Shown one piece after another: positions 9,908 to 18,468 of a DNA stretch of 64,000 bases. The translations under genes were made by a program, and so were the position numbers. Each line of letters starts with the position of its first letter. Position 1 is the stretch's first letter. Below the pieces are notes generated by a model. The model was not told where the DNA came from and searched no databases. It saw only the letters and a list, made by a program, of their open reading frames with translations. This DNA is from Flavobacterium sp. (lineage in GTDB: Bacteria; Bacteroidota; Bacteroidia; Flavobacteriales; Flavobacteriaceae): positions 1-64,000 of the forward strand of contig JAEUTY010000045.1 in assembly GCA_016787805.1 (NCBI GenBank), read 5' to 3'.

Positions 9908-9915
9908 TATGTTTG
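9908..9915 (+). promoter_or_regulatory. Minus-7 promoter element of the YHS gene
   Basis: TATGTTTG matches TAnnTTTG, 28 nt upstream of the ATG at 9944. No clear TTG is found at the correct upstream spacing, so the match is partial. Confidence 0.4.
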
Positions 9916-9943
9916 TATTCAATAACAATAACTTAATAGCATC

Positions 9944-10408
9944 ATGAAAAATTTAATAGTATTATTTTTTGCATTTTTATCACTAACATCATTAGCTCAA
10001 AATGCAACCAAACGTTCGTCTGAATTCAATTTAGAAAACAAAATTGCACTTCAAGGTTATGATCCCGTTGCCTATTTTACGCAGAAAAAAGCGGTAAAAG
10101 GAAAATCAACTTTTGCGGCCAATTATGAAGGTGTAATTTATTACTTTGCTTCGGCAACCAACAAAGAAATGTTTACTAGCAATCCTTCAAAATACGAACC
10201 ACAATATGGCGGTTGGTGTGCTTATGCAATGGGAAGTAGTGGCGAAAAAGTAGAAGTTGATCCCGAAACATTTAAAATTATTGAAGGAAAATTGTATTTA
10301 TTTTACAATGCTTATTTCAATAATACTTTGAAAAGTTGGAACAAAGACGAATCCAATTTAAAGAAAAAAGCCGACACCAATTGGGCGAAAATTATAAAAC
10401 AGAAATAA
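9944..10408 (+). CDS. Secreted YHS-domain protein
   Basis: The 154-residue product starts with a signal peptide cleaved after about residue 18 (LSLTSLAQ). A YHS-type domain covers residues of about 30-85: ALQGYDPVAYF, then YYFASATNKEMFTSNPSKYEPQ and YGGWCAYAMG, with the single cysteine of the GGWCA block kept. Such periplasmic YHS proteins are thought to bind metal (often copper) or act in redox chemistry. The C-terminal third (YLFYN...W..D.......AD.NW) is the usual extension of this subgroup. It is followed 39 nt later by the DoxX-type gene. Confidence 0.85.
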   Translation: MKNLIVLFFAFLSLTSLAQNATKRSSEFNLENKIALQGYDPVAYFTQKKAVKGKSTFAANYEGVIYYFASATNKEMFTSNPSKYEPQYGGWCAYAMGSSGEKVEVDPETFKIIEGKLYLFYNAYFNNTLKSWNKDESNLKKKADTNWAKIIKQK

Positions 10409-10447
10409 TTATCAATTATTTATTCTTTAAAACAAAAGTAAAAAATC

Positions 10448-10837
10448 ATGAAAAACCCAATTTTTATCTGGATTATTAAGTTGATAGCAGTAGTTATCTT
10501 AGTACAAACGCTCTATTTCAAATTTACAGGAGCCGAAGAAAGCGTGTATATTTTTTCTACTCTTGGTGTAGAACCTTACGGTCGCATTGGCTCTGGTGTG
10601 ATAGAGCTGATTGCTTCTCTATTAATATTACTTCCTAGAACAACTTTGCTTGGCGCTTTACTTGGATTTGGTACAATGTTGGGCGCCATTGTCAGCCATT
10701 TGTTAATTTTAGGGATTGAAGTGAAAAACGATGGCGGCACGCTTTTTATTTTAGCAATTATTACGTTTCTTTGTTGTTTAGTACTGATTTACAACCAAAA
10801 ACACAAAATACCCGATTTGTTGCGCTTGAAATTCTAA
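10448..10837 (+). CDS. DoxX-like small integral membrane protein
   Basis: The 129-residue protein has four hydrophobic helices (about residues 7-24, 45-65, 70-90, 98-118) and the DoxX-type N-terminus with F.....G....P following helix 1 and a glycine-rich second helix (GSGVIELIASLLIL). DoxX-family proteins are inner-membrane proteins loosely linked to thiol or quinol redox balance; the biochemical role is not settled. It is downstream of the YHS gene in the same direction and probably in one transcript. Confidence 0.7.
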   Translation: MKNPIFIWIIKLIAVVILVQTLYFKFTGAEESVYIFSTLGVEPYGRIGSGVIELIASLLILLPRTTLLGALLGFGTMLGAIVSHLLILGIEVKNDGGTLFILAIITFLCCLVLIYNQKHKIPDLLRLKF

Positions 10838-10885
10838 AACCAAATGTGTAAATAAATCGTAAATTATAAAAAATAAGACATTTTT

Positions 10886-11374
10886 ATGCTTATCGTGTCT
10901 ATTCAAAATACATTAAACGAGTTGTCCGATTTAGTAAGTCAACTGTCCAATGATGAATATACTTGTCCGTGCCAAGGATTAAGTAATGCGACTATTGGTG
11001 AGCATACACGACACATAATCGAAATGTTTCAATGCCTTGAAAATCATTACGAAAGTGGTTTGGTAAATTATGATTTACGCCAACGTAATTACCAAATTCA
11101 AACCGACACTTTGTTTGCCAATGAATGTATTTTAGTGATCAAAAACCAATTGGAAAAACCAAATAAAAACCTCCATTTGCAGCAAACTGTTGACGGTGAA
11201 GTGTTTTTAATTGAGAGCAATTACCATCGAGAACTATTGTACAATTTAGAACATTGTATTCATCATCAAGCCTTGATAAAAGTGGCCATTATTCAAAATG
11301 ATACCATTAAAGTGGATCAAAATTTTGGTGTAGCGCGTTCCACTATCGAATACCGAAAGCAATGTGCACAGTAA
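10886..11374 (+). CDS. DinB-like four-helix protein
   Basis: The 162-residue product resembles the DinB/YfiT four-helix fold. GEHTRHIIEMF (about residue 34-44) and YNLEHCIHHQALIK (about 118-131) supply histidines at the two positions where family members bind a divalent metal. Family members include thiol-dependent transferases and hydrolases, but this enzyme's substrate cannot be inferred. The gene overlaps the next one by 13 nt, so the two are translationally linked. Confidence 0.75.
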   Translation: MLIVSIQNTLNELSDLVSQLSNDEYTCPCQGLSNATIGEHTRHIIEMFQCLENHYESGLVNYDLRQRNYQIQTDTLFANECILVIKNQLEKPNKNLHLQQTVDGEVFLIESNYHRELLYNLEHCIHHQALIKVAIIQNDTIKVDQNFGVARSTIEYRKQCAQ

Positions 11375-12072
11375 GTGTTGTCTCATACAACGGTAAAACG
11401 ATTATTACTTCCAATCGCGACGAACAAGTGCTGCGGCCAACTGCTATCGAGCCCAAAAATTACGTAATCAATAACAAAAATGTGATTTTTCCCAAAGATG
11501 CCAAAGCAGGCGGAACTTGGTATGTAGTTAGTGAAGACGGAACCGTTTTGGTTTTGCTTAATGGCGCCGCCGAAAAACATCAATTGAAATCTTCTTACCG
11601 AAAAAGCCGTGGTTTGATAGTACTGGATTTAATCAGTTCAGCTTCGGTTTTAAATGCTTGGGAGATGATCGATTTGGAAGGAATTGAACCGTTTACATTA
11701 GTGCTATTTTCCAATCAAAAGTTGCATCAATTACGCTGGAATGAAGTGGAAAAAGAAACCACATTATTGGATATTAATCAACCTCATATTTGGTCGTCTT
11801 CTACCTTATATTCGGCCGAAATTAGACAAGAAAGAGCGAATTGGTTTGCCTCTTTTTTAAATCAAAACAGCGAAATTTCTCCACAAGATATGTTGCATTT
11901 TCATCGGTACACCGAAACCGAAAATCAACAACATGGTTTGGTTATCAATCGTGGCGATGAATTGAAAACATTGAGTATAACACAAACTGTAATTGAAGCA
12001 AATAAAGTTGTACTTTCGCACTACGATTTACAACAACAAAAAGAATTTACCAATTCATTTATCATCATTTAA
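11362..12072 (+). CDS. NRDE/TANGO2-family protein
   Basis: The 236-residue product begins MCTVSVV and has TSNRDEQVLRP at about residues 16-26, the signature of the NRDE (TANGO2) family. Cys2 would become the N-terminal residue after Met removal and could act as an Ntn-type nucleophile. WxxS-type PHIWSSSTLYS near residue 145 is also family-typical. Eukaryotic TANGO2 is linked to heme or lipid handling; bacterial roles are not established. Its start lies within the end of the DinB-like gene and its stop precedes the ATP-grasp gene by 1 nt. Confidence 0.85.
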   Translation: MCTVSVVSYNGKTIITSNRDEQVLRPTAIEPKNYVINNKNVIFPKDAKAGGTWYVVSEDGTVLVLLNGAAEKHQLKSSYRKSRGLIVLDLISSASVLNAWEMIDLEGIEPFTLVLFSNQKLHQLRWNEVEKETTLLDINQPHIWSSSTLYSAEIRQERANWFASFLNQNSEISPQDMLHFHRYTETENQQHGLVINRGDELKTLSITQTVIEANKVVLSHYDLQQQKEFTNSFIII

Positions 12073-12073
12073 T

Positions 12074-13108
12074 TTGAAGCTTTTTTTTCACAAACTCACG
12101 CATTGGGAATATTGGCCATTTCAAATTGTGTATATTCCAATTTACTTCTTGTGGGCGTATTATGCGATAAAAGCACGTACCATTTTCTTCTTTAATTCTA
12201 GTAATCCATCAATGAAAAATGGCGGATTTATGGCCGAAAGTAAAAAGGAAATTTACAATATAATTCCGAGTCAATACTATCCAAAAACCGAGTTGATACC
12301 AGAAAAAAAATACTTTCAAAACGTACTTTCGCAAATTGAAAAGGCTCAAATTAACTTTCCCTTTATCGCTAAACCTGATATTGGATTACGTGGTTCAGCT
12401 GTTAAAAAAATACAATCAGTTGACGAATTAAAAGACTATCACAACAAAGCCAATTTTGATTACTTGATTCAAGATTTGATTCCGTACAAAAATGAAGTTG
12501 GTATTTTTTATGTTCGTTTTCCCAATGAAGAGAGAGGCAAAATCACCGGAATTGTAGCCAAAGAATATTTGATTGTAGAAGGCGATGGAAACTCCAAGAT
12601 AATTGACTTAATAAAGGCCAATCCGCGATTTGAATTGCAATTGAATGCCTTACTACGCGAATACGGAAATCAATTGAATGAAGTATTAAAAGCGGGTGAA
12701 AAACGCAATTTGGTTCCTTATGGTAATCATTCACGTGGTGCAAAATTCATCGATGCGAGCGATAAAATTTCGCGTCAATTAACGGTCGTGATGAACGAAG
12801 TTTGCCTTCAAATTCCAGAGTTTTATTTTGGTCGTTTGGATGTAATGTACAACAATTGGAACGATTTGGAACAAGGAAAAAACTTCTCCATTGTTGAGGT
12901 CAACGGCGCAGCGAGCGAACCAACACATATTTACGATCCGAAACATTCCCTCTTTTTTGCATGGAAAGAATTGGCGCGCCACATTACTTATATGTACAAA
13001 ATTAGTGTACTCAATCACCAACGAGGTTTTCCGTATCTTTCCCATAAAGAAGGAATGAAACAATACCGATTGCATTTGGAACAGAGTACTAAAATTGTCA
13101 ATTTTTGA
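12074..13108 (+). CDS. ATP-grasp ligase-like protein with N-terminal membrane segment
   Basis: About 344 residues. The frame extends back to 11993, inside the NRDE gene, but the TTG at 12074, one base after that gene's stop, fits the operon spacing; the first ATG (12209) would cut off conserved N-terminal sequence. An aromatic-rich hydrophobic segment (WPFQIVYIPIYFLWAYYAI) sits near the N-terminus. The remainder has ATP-grasp features: FPFIAKPDIGLRGSAVKKI (nucleotide-binding lysine loop), YLIQDLIPY, and GRLDVMY...FSIVEVNGAASEPTH (metal-binding D..E.N). It resembles proteins annotated D-alanine-D-alanine ligase-like, but the substrate is unknown. It ends TGATG with the next gene. Confidence 0.75.
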   Translation: MKLFFHKLTHWEYWPFQIVYIPIYFLWAYYAIKARTIFFFNSSNPSMKNGGFMAESKKEIYNIIPSQYYPKTELIPEKKYFQNVLSQIEKAQINFPFIAKPDIGLRGSAVKKIQSVDELKDYHNKANFDYLIQDLIPYKNEVGIFYVRFPNEERGKITGIVAKEYLIVEGDGNSKIIDLIKANPRFELQLNALLREYGNQLNEVLKAGEKRNLVPYGNHSRGAKFIDASDKISRQLTVVMNEVCLQIPEFYFGRLDVMYNNWNDLEQGKNFSIVEVNGAASEPTHIYDPKHSLFFAWKELARHITYMYKISVLNHQRGFPYLSHKEGMKQYRLHLEQSTKIVNF

Positions 13109-13749
13109 TGCAAAACCTCAAAAACATATTCGTCGGATTTTTGGTTAGCTTTATTGGCTCTTTACCTTTGGGTTACTTGAATATTGTTGGATACGAAGTA
13201 TTTCAACAATCAGGGTTGTATACAGCAATTTTATATTTACTTGGTGTAATTTCCATCGAATGTATTGTAATTTATCTGACGCTGATTTTTGCAAATCAAT
13301 TGATGAACAACAAAAAGCTTATTCGATTTATCGAAGGATTTTCTGTACTTTTCATGTTTTTACTAGCGTTTATTTTTTATTCAAGTTCAAACCAAAATAC
13401 TTCAGAAAGTTCGGTTTTAGAAAAATACATTGACTATTCACCTTGTGTAGTTGGCATTATTTTGAGTTCTCTTAATTTCATACAAATTCCGTTTTGGACT
13501 GGTTGGAATTTGTATTTGCTCAATAGCAAGTTCATCGAAATTTCAAAATCAAGAAAATACTTTTACATAATTGGAACTTTAATGGGCACTTTTTTTGGCA
13601 TGTTAGCGCTTATTTTGTCACTTAACTATTTGACCAATCAAACCGATTTCTTGGCAAAATATTTAATGAAAGTCATTATTCCACTAGTTTTTGTTGGATT
13701 AGGATTGTTTCAAGCATTTTCATTTTATAAAAAATACTTGAAGCGTTAG
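13108..13749 (+). CDS. LysE-type transporter-like membrane protein
   Basis: The 213-residue product has about six hydrophobic helices, with helix 1 FVGFLVSFIGSLPLGYLNIVGYEV matching the LysE/RhtB pattern of a proline- and glycine-containing first helix. ATG at 13108 overlaps the preceding stop as TGATG; an upstream in-frame TTG is less likely. LysE-type proteins export amino acids or other small molecules, and the ATP-grasp neighbour may make or ligate such a substrate, an inference. The stop overlaps the stop of the convergent response-regulator gene by 2 bases. Confidence 0.7.
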   Translation: MQNLKNIFVGFLVSFIGSLPLGYLNIVGYEVFQQSGLYTAILYLLGVISIECIVIYLTLIFANQLMNNKKLIRFIEGFSVLFMFLLAFIFYSSSNQNTSESSVLEKYIDYSPCVVGIILSSLNFIQIPFWTGWNLYLLNSKFIEISKSRKYFYIIGTLMGTFFGMLALILSLNYLTNQTDFLAKYLMKVIIPLVFVGLGLFQAFSFYKKYLKR

Positions 13750-14489
13750 GCTAAATTATTGAGAGCATTAATCAAATTGGTTTTTTTGCGTTGCGAAACA
13801 GGCAAAGTACTTTTGTCACTCATCACTACATAGCCACCGTCTTTATTAATAAAATTAACCAAATGATTAAGGTTGATGATGTGCGAATGATGAATACGTT
13901 CAAATCCAGAGTTTTCCAATAACTCTTCAAATTCTTTGAGTGTTTTTGAAAACAAAACTTTCTTTCCGTTTGTAAAATAAACACAGGTATAATTGCTCTC
14001 GGCACTGCATCGCAAAATGGTATCAACTTCGTAAATAGAAATTCCTTCGGTGGTTTGTAATGCAATTTTTTTCCGATCCGATTTGAGTTTGAAGTTACTG
14101 ATTAATGTTTCAATCTTGGCCAAATCGTTTTCTTTGGAATGTTCTTTTGCTTTGGCTACAGCCATTTTTAATTCTTCCGAATCTATAGGTTTTAACAAAT
14201 AATCGAGTGCGCTAAATTTGATGGCTTTAATAGCATATTGACTGTAAGCTGTTGTAAAAATGATTTTGAAATCATGCTCTTTATAAACCGAGAGGATTTC
14301 AAAACCCAAACCGTCGGATAGCTGAATGTCTAAAAAAATCAATTCGGGTTGCAGTTTTTTAATCACTTCAATTCCTTCTTTTACCGACTTAGCTTCGCCC
14401 ACAAGTTCAACCTCTGGGCAATGGTATTTTAGTTCCGATTTAAGTGCCGAAACAGCTTGTGCTTCGTCTTCAATAATAACTGTTCTCAT
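13746..14489 (-). CDS. LytTR-family response regulator
   Basis: The 247-residue product has a receiver domain (about 1-118): acidic pocket EDE, phospho-acceptor Asp in LIFLDIQLSDGLG (about residue 55), TTAYS and the LLKPID lysine. A LytTR DNA-binding domain follows (about 140-240; TILRCSAESNYTCVYFTNGKK, FERIHHSHIINL, LPVSQRKK). ATG at 14489 is used; the frame continues 9 nt further to a TTG. The start is 2 nt after the stop of the sensor-kinase gene, so kinase and regulator form one transcript and one signalling pair. LytTR regulators often control cell-surface or exopolysaccharide genes. Confidence 0.93.
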   Translation of the reverse strand: MRTVIIEDEAQAVSALKSELKYHCPEVELVGEAKSVKEGIEVIKKLQPELIFLDIQLSDGLGFEILSVYKEHDFKIIFTTAYSQYAIKAIKFSALDYLLKPIDSEELKMAVAKAKEHSKENDLAKIETLISNFKLKSDRKKIALQTTEGISIYEVDTILRCSAESNYTCVYFTNGKKVLFSKTLKEFEELLENSGFERIHHSHIINLNHLVNFINKDGGYVVMSDKSTLPVSQRKKTNLINALNNLA

Positions 14490-14491
14490 AA

Positions 14492-17365
14492 TTACCAATT
14501 GTATCGTAGTGGAATGGTAATGATTACTTTGGTTCCACTGTTAGTGTTATTTGAATCTTTTTTATCAATTATTTCCATTGATGAAGTAGTATCAAACAAT
14601 TTTAATCGTTCGGTTGTTATCTCCATCGCTTTCGAACTGTATTCTTTGTTCTTTTGGTTTTTAGAAGAAGCTTCTCTACCAATTCCGTCATCGTCTACTT
14701 CACAAATTAAAAGCTCTTCTTTTTTTATAAAATTGATGTACAACATACCTTTCATAGGCTTTGGCCCCAAACCATGAATGATTGCATTTTCTACTAAAGG
14801 TTGTAACAATAAATTGGGAATCAAAATGTCTTCTTTTGATAAATCGGGATCAACTTTGATCTCAAAATCAAATTTTCCTTCGTAGCGAATTTGCGTCAAT
14901 TCAATGTACAATTTGAGCATTTCAATTTCGTTGTCGAGCGTAGTGACTTGTTCTTCACTTTCTAATAACTTACGTAATAATTTAGAAAATTTAGAAATAT
15001 AGGTGCTTGCATTAATGTAATTTCCTTCTGTATAATAGCCTTTAATAGTGTTGAGTGCATTAAATATAAAGTGCGGATTCATTTGCATTCGCAAGGCTTT
15101 TTGCTCTAATTCTACCATTTGTTTTTCGAGTTGAATTTTATCGCGCTCAACTTGCATTTTTACTTTTTCCGCTTCAAATTTTTTCTTTTGATGATTTAAT
15201 CGGTATCTGATAAACAAATAAATCCCCAAAATGGCTAGTAAAATCAGGCAAACAATAAACCAAGCTTTTTGCCAAAAAGGTGGCAATATTTCAAACGAAA
15301 TGCTTTGAACATCGCTTTTTACATTAAAACCGTCCATACAATATACGCTAAATACATATTTTCCGGCAGGCAATGATTGGTAATTGATTTTCGATTCCGA
15401 ACTTTTGGTCCAAGTTTCGTTTTTGTTGTTGAGTTTGTAGTAATAGCTTAAGTTTCCTTGATTTAAAAACGAAATCCCGTTGAATTCAATACTAATATTT
15501 TTTTTATCATAAGACAGCACGGCATTGTCTTGGATCGTTTTACCATTACTTACAATTTTTAAGATATGACAAATAGGCTTGTTTTTTTTGGTCGAAACAT
15601 CAGTAATATTGAAATACAAAAGACCACTTTGAGTTGCCAAATAAATCACATTGTTCAAATAATCAATATCATTAATGCGATTGTTTTTGAGACTCAAAAT
15701 CGCATTCAAATTTTGGAGTTTAAATTGATTGTTAGTAAGAGTTAATAAGTTCAAACCATTGTTGGTTCCTACCAAATAGTCGGTTGCAGAAATTTTTTTG
15801 ATACTATTGCAAATATTACTGTTCAATCCGTCTTTAATGGCAAATTGGCTTATTTTATTATTGTTTATAGTCAACATACCTTTGGATGCCGTAGCAATAA
15901 AAAGTGTTTTGGATTCAAAATCATAAAACAAATCTTTGATAGACGATTGTAAGTTTTTGTTTTTATCACCCCAATTGGTTAATGTTTTGTTTTTTGAAAG
16001 TTGATACAATCCGTTGTTGGTTCCAATCCAAATGCTGTTTTGGTCTTTGGTAAAAATATTTGAACGTTTATTAACGACTACTTCTGGAGTTGTTTTTTTG
16101 GGATCATAAGGATTCATCTCTTCTCTTGGTAGCACTAAGGTATAAGTATAACCTATATAAGCTAATTTGTTATCTATGAGAAGATCGTTGGCGCTAAAAC
16201 CCAACAAGCGTTCGTTACCCTTAGAGTCAATTTTTTTGATGCCCAACTTTCCAATCACATATGTAGCGTTATCTTCAAATCGTATGTTAGTGATTTTGTC
16301 AGTGCGTTCGCTTTGCATCAGCTCTTTTTTTACAAATGGACTATTGCTGTTTTTTACATAGTAATCGTTATTCATTCCGCCAACCCAAATTTCATTTTTG
16401 GCATTTATACTTATACAGTTGAGCTTGGTTGTTTTATTTTGGTTTAATTTGTCTACATAAAAATTAAATGAAGGAATATAAATGATGCCATTGTTTAAGG
16501 TTGAAAACCAATAACCGCCTTCAAAATCTTTGGTGATAGAAGTGATGGCAAAATCTTTAAAAAATGATTTTTCTATTTTGTTGTTGCTCACCAAAAAAAG
16601 CCCGTTTCGAGCACAAATCCATAGTTTGTTTTTATTTTCGAAAAATGAATTTAAAATTTCAACGGGTTTCGGGATTTCGATAATTTTTTCCAGCTGATTG
16701 TTGGCCGTGACTTTGTAAAACACATTGGTATTACTCAAATAATCACCAAAAACCGAGTGATGATGTACTTTGAGAAAAGAATTTTTAGGAAATGAAAACA
16801 GTTTTTTTTGAGTTTCTAAATCACAAATATGTCGATTAAGAATACGAATAGCATTGTTGTCTTTCCACAAGCCAGCTAACGATAGTTCATCGCTGTATTT
16901 TTTTTCTACTTCATTGTTGGGTTTTATAACAGCTATTTCTCCATTTCGGTAAGAAATGTAGATGTTGTTGGCATTATCTTGATAAAAATCTACTGTAATA
17001 CTTGAGCCTGACGCTTTTTTTACTAATGACGAATTGGACTCATTATAAATTTTATTTTGATAAATAAACGATAATTTACCCGTTAAAGTGAGCAACCAAG
17101 TGCGACCTTTAAAATCGGTTTTCATCTGAAAGACTTCATTGTCGCTCAAGCCTTTATCGGTATTGATGAGTTCAAATTTGTGACTGTCGTATTTTACAAT
17201 ACCAACATCAGTCGAAAACCACAATAGTCCATTTTTGTCTTGACTTGCCGAATAAACGGTTGAAGTAGGAAACCCTTCGTTGAATGAATACGTTATAGAA
17301 TAAGGATCTTGCGCCCAAAATGTGGCGTAAAAAAAGGAAAAAAATAAAATGAAATGCGACTTCAA
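14492..17365 (-). CDS. Two-component sensor: periplasmic propeller, Y_Y_Y domain and LytS-type histidine kinase
   Basis: A 957-residue membrane sensor. Signal peptide about 1-18 (ends FWAQ). Residues of about 20-600 hold repeated two-component-regulator propeller blades (NGLLWFSTDVGIVKYD, NEIWVGG, NSIWIGTNNGLYQL). A Y_Y_Y domain follows (about 610-690; YYYKLNNKNETWT, LPAGKYVFSV), then one membrane helix (about 698-718), a charged coiled coil (about 720-758) and a His-kinase domain beginning MQMNPHFIFNALNTI with the phospho-accepting His765. N-box (LLQPLVENAIIHG) and G-box (VDDDGIGRE) are intact. Residues beyond the kinase carry no receiver, so it is not a hybrid; the partner regulator is directly downstream. 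The ligand is unknown. Confidence 0.93.
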   Translation of the reverse strand: MKSHFILFFSFFYATFWAQDPYSITYSFNEGFPTSTVYSASQDKNGLLWFSTDVGIVKYDSHKFELINTDKGLSDNEVFQMKTDFKGRTWLLTLTGKLSFIYQNKIYNESNSSLVKKASGSSITVDFYQDNANNIYISYRNGEIAVIKPNNEVEKKYSDELSLAGLWKDNNAIRILNRHICDLETQKKLFSFPKNSFLKVHHHSVFGDYLSNTNVFYKVTANNQLEKIIEIPKPVEILNSFFENKNKLWICARNGLFLVSNNKIEKSFFKDFAITSITKDFEGGYWFSTLNNGIIYIPSFNFYVDKLNQNKTTKLNCISINAKNEIWVGGMNNDYYVKNSNSPFVKKELMQSERTDKITNIRFEDNATYVIGKLGIKKIDSKGNERLLGFSANDLLIDNKLAYIGYTYTLVLPREEMNPYDPKKTTPEVVVNKRSNIFTKDQNSIWIGTNNGLYQLSKNKTLTNWGDKNKNLQSSIKDLFYDFESKTLFIATASKGMLTINNNKISQFAIKDGLNSNICNSIKKISATDYLVGTNNGLNLLTLTNNQFKLQNLNAILSLKNNRINDIDYLNNVIYLATQSGLLYFNITDVSTKKNKPICHILKIVSNGKTIQDNAVLSYDKKNISIEFNGISFLNQGNLSYYYKLNNKNETWTKSSESKINYQSLPAGKYVFSVYCMDGFNVKSDVQSISFEILPPFWQKAWFIVCLILLAILGIYLFIRYRLNHQKKKFEAEKVKMQVERDKIQLEKQMVELEQKALRMQMNPHFIFNALNTIKGYYTEGNYINASTYISKFSKLLRKLLESEEQVTTLDNEIEMLKLYIELTQIRYEGKFDFEIKVDPDLSKEDILIPNLLLQPLVENAIIHGLGPKPMKGMLYINFIKKEELLICEVDDDGIGREASSKNQKNKEYSSKAMEITTERLKLFDTTSSMEIIDKKDSNNTNSGTKVIITIPLRYNW

Positions 17366-17500
17366 GATGATTTTATTTGAGTAAATGTACTAATATAATT
17401 TGTACTAAAATGAATAAATAGCATCACTTATCACTCTTTGAAAATCAGTTGCCTTTGGGTTTGAGGCAATTAATCAATAGTTGTATTCACTTAAATAGTA

Positions 17501-17535
17501 TTGCAAAACAAGTAAATGAAGCATTTGTAAATTAG
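17501..17535 (+). promoter_or_regulatory. Candidate promoter of the 34-codon small ORF
   Basis: TTG at 17501-17503 and TAAATTAG at 17528-17535 (one mismatch to TAnnTTTG; spacer 24 nt, somewhat long). The surrounding TTGTAAATTAGC.CAGTAA is repeated at 17761 before the SDR gene. Confidence 0.4.
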
Positions 17536-17576
17536 CACAGTAAGTAGTGTTTTTTTAATTTGTTAATTACTTAAAG

Positions 17577-17681
17577 ATGAATAAATTGTTGACTCCTGTT
17601 TATCGATTTCGGCATTTTTTACTGCTTTTATCTTTAAGTCTATTTTTAGTTTTAGTTGTAGTTTTCTTTTCTTTACTTTAA
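17577..17681 (+). CDS. Candidate 34-residue hydrophobic peptide
   Basis: An ATG-started frame of 34 codons lies in the 423-nt gap between the sensor kinase and the SDR gene. The peptide has a short basic N-terminus (MNKLLTPVYRFRH) followed by about 20 uninterrupted hydrophobic residues rich in Leu, Phe and Val, so it would form a single membrane helix with the N-terminus inside. It has a promoter-like element 42 nt upstream and a strong terminator directly after its stop, so the stretch is built like an independent transcription unit. I do not recognise the peptide. It might instead be a small regulatory RNA with a chance reading frame. Confidence 0.45.
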   Translation: MNKLLTPVYRFRHFLLLLSLSLFLVLVVVFFSLL

Positions 17682-17719
17682 AAAATGAGGGTGGTAAAAA
17701 AATCCTCATTTTTTGTTTT
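17681..17719 (+). terminator. Rho-independent terminator
   Basis: AAAAATGAGG (17681-17690) pairs perfectly with CCTCATTTTT (17704-17713), followed by further T residues. It overlaps the last base of the small ORF's stop codon. Confidence 0.85.
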
Positions 17720-17742
17720 TAATTTCAGTTGTTTGTTCTGAA

Positions 17743-17771
17743 TTGTATCTGACTTGTTTTTTGTAAATTAG
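17743..17771 (+). promoter_or_regulatory. Promoter of the SDR gene
   Basis: TTG at 17743-17745, an 18-nt spacer and TAAATTAG at 17764-17771, 17 nt upstream of the ATG at 17789. The element shares about 18 nt with the one at 17525. Confidence 0.5.
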
Positions 17772-17788
17772 CCCAGTAAAATCGGTTT

Positions 17789-18466
17789 ATGAAAAACATC
17801 ATCATCACAGGTACTTCACGCGGAATTGGATACGAGTTAGCACTTCAATTTGCAAATTCAGGTCATCAAGTTCTTGCTGTTTCACGAAAAACACCACAAG
17901 AATTAATTGAAAATCCCAATATAACTTGTCTTAGTGTTGATATTTCTAATTTTGACGAATTACATCAAGTTGAAAATTTCATTTCTCAAACATGGAAAAA
18001 AGTGGATATTCTGATTCACAATGCGGGAAGTTTACTTCACAAACCATTTACTCAAATCACGGCATCCGAATTCCAAAATATTTATAAAGTGAATGTTTTT
18101 GCCGTGGCCGAACTGACTAAAATATGTATTCCATTTATGGCAAAAGGAAGCCATGTAGTTTCCATCAGTTCGATGGGCGGAATACAAGGCAGCCTGAAAT
18201 TCGCCGGACTCTCAGCTTACAGTTCCAGCAAAGGAGCGTTAATTACGTTGTCGGAATTATTGGCTGAAGAATACAAAGAACAAGGAATCGCTTTCAATGT
18301 TTTGGCACTTGGAGCCGTTCAAACCGAAATGTTGCAAGAAGCTTTCCCAGGTTATGAAGCGCCAATTTCGGCAGCCGCAATGGCCGATTACATCTACAAT
18401 TTTGCTTTGACAGGCAATCAGTTTTACAACGGAAAAATACTGCAAGTTTCATCAACTACGCCCTAA
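17789..18466 (+). CDS. Short-chain dehydrogenase/reductase
   Basis: A 225-residue NAD(P)-dependent oxidoreductase of the classical SDR type. It has the Rossmann motif TGTSRGIG (residues 7-14), Asp in VDIS (about 52), NAG (about 80), catalytic Ser in SISSMGG (about 128) and YSSSK (Tyr/Lys about 144-148). Slightly short at the C-terminus compared with the usual 240-250 residues, so it may lack a full substrate-binding loop. The SprT-like gene starts 2 nt after its stop, indicating one operon. Substrate not predictable. Confidence 0.9.
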   Translation: MKNIIITGTSRGIGYELALQFANSGHQVLAVSRKTPQELIENPNITCLSVDISNFDELHQVENFISQTWKKVDILIHNAGSLLHKPFTQITASEFQNIYKVNVFAVAELTKICIPFMAKGSHVVSISSMGGIQGSLKFAGLSAYSSSKGALITLSELLAEEYKEQGIAFNVLALGAVQTEMLQEAFPGYEAPISAAAMADYIYNFALTGNQFYNGKILQVSSTTP

Positions 18467-18468
18467 CA

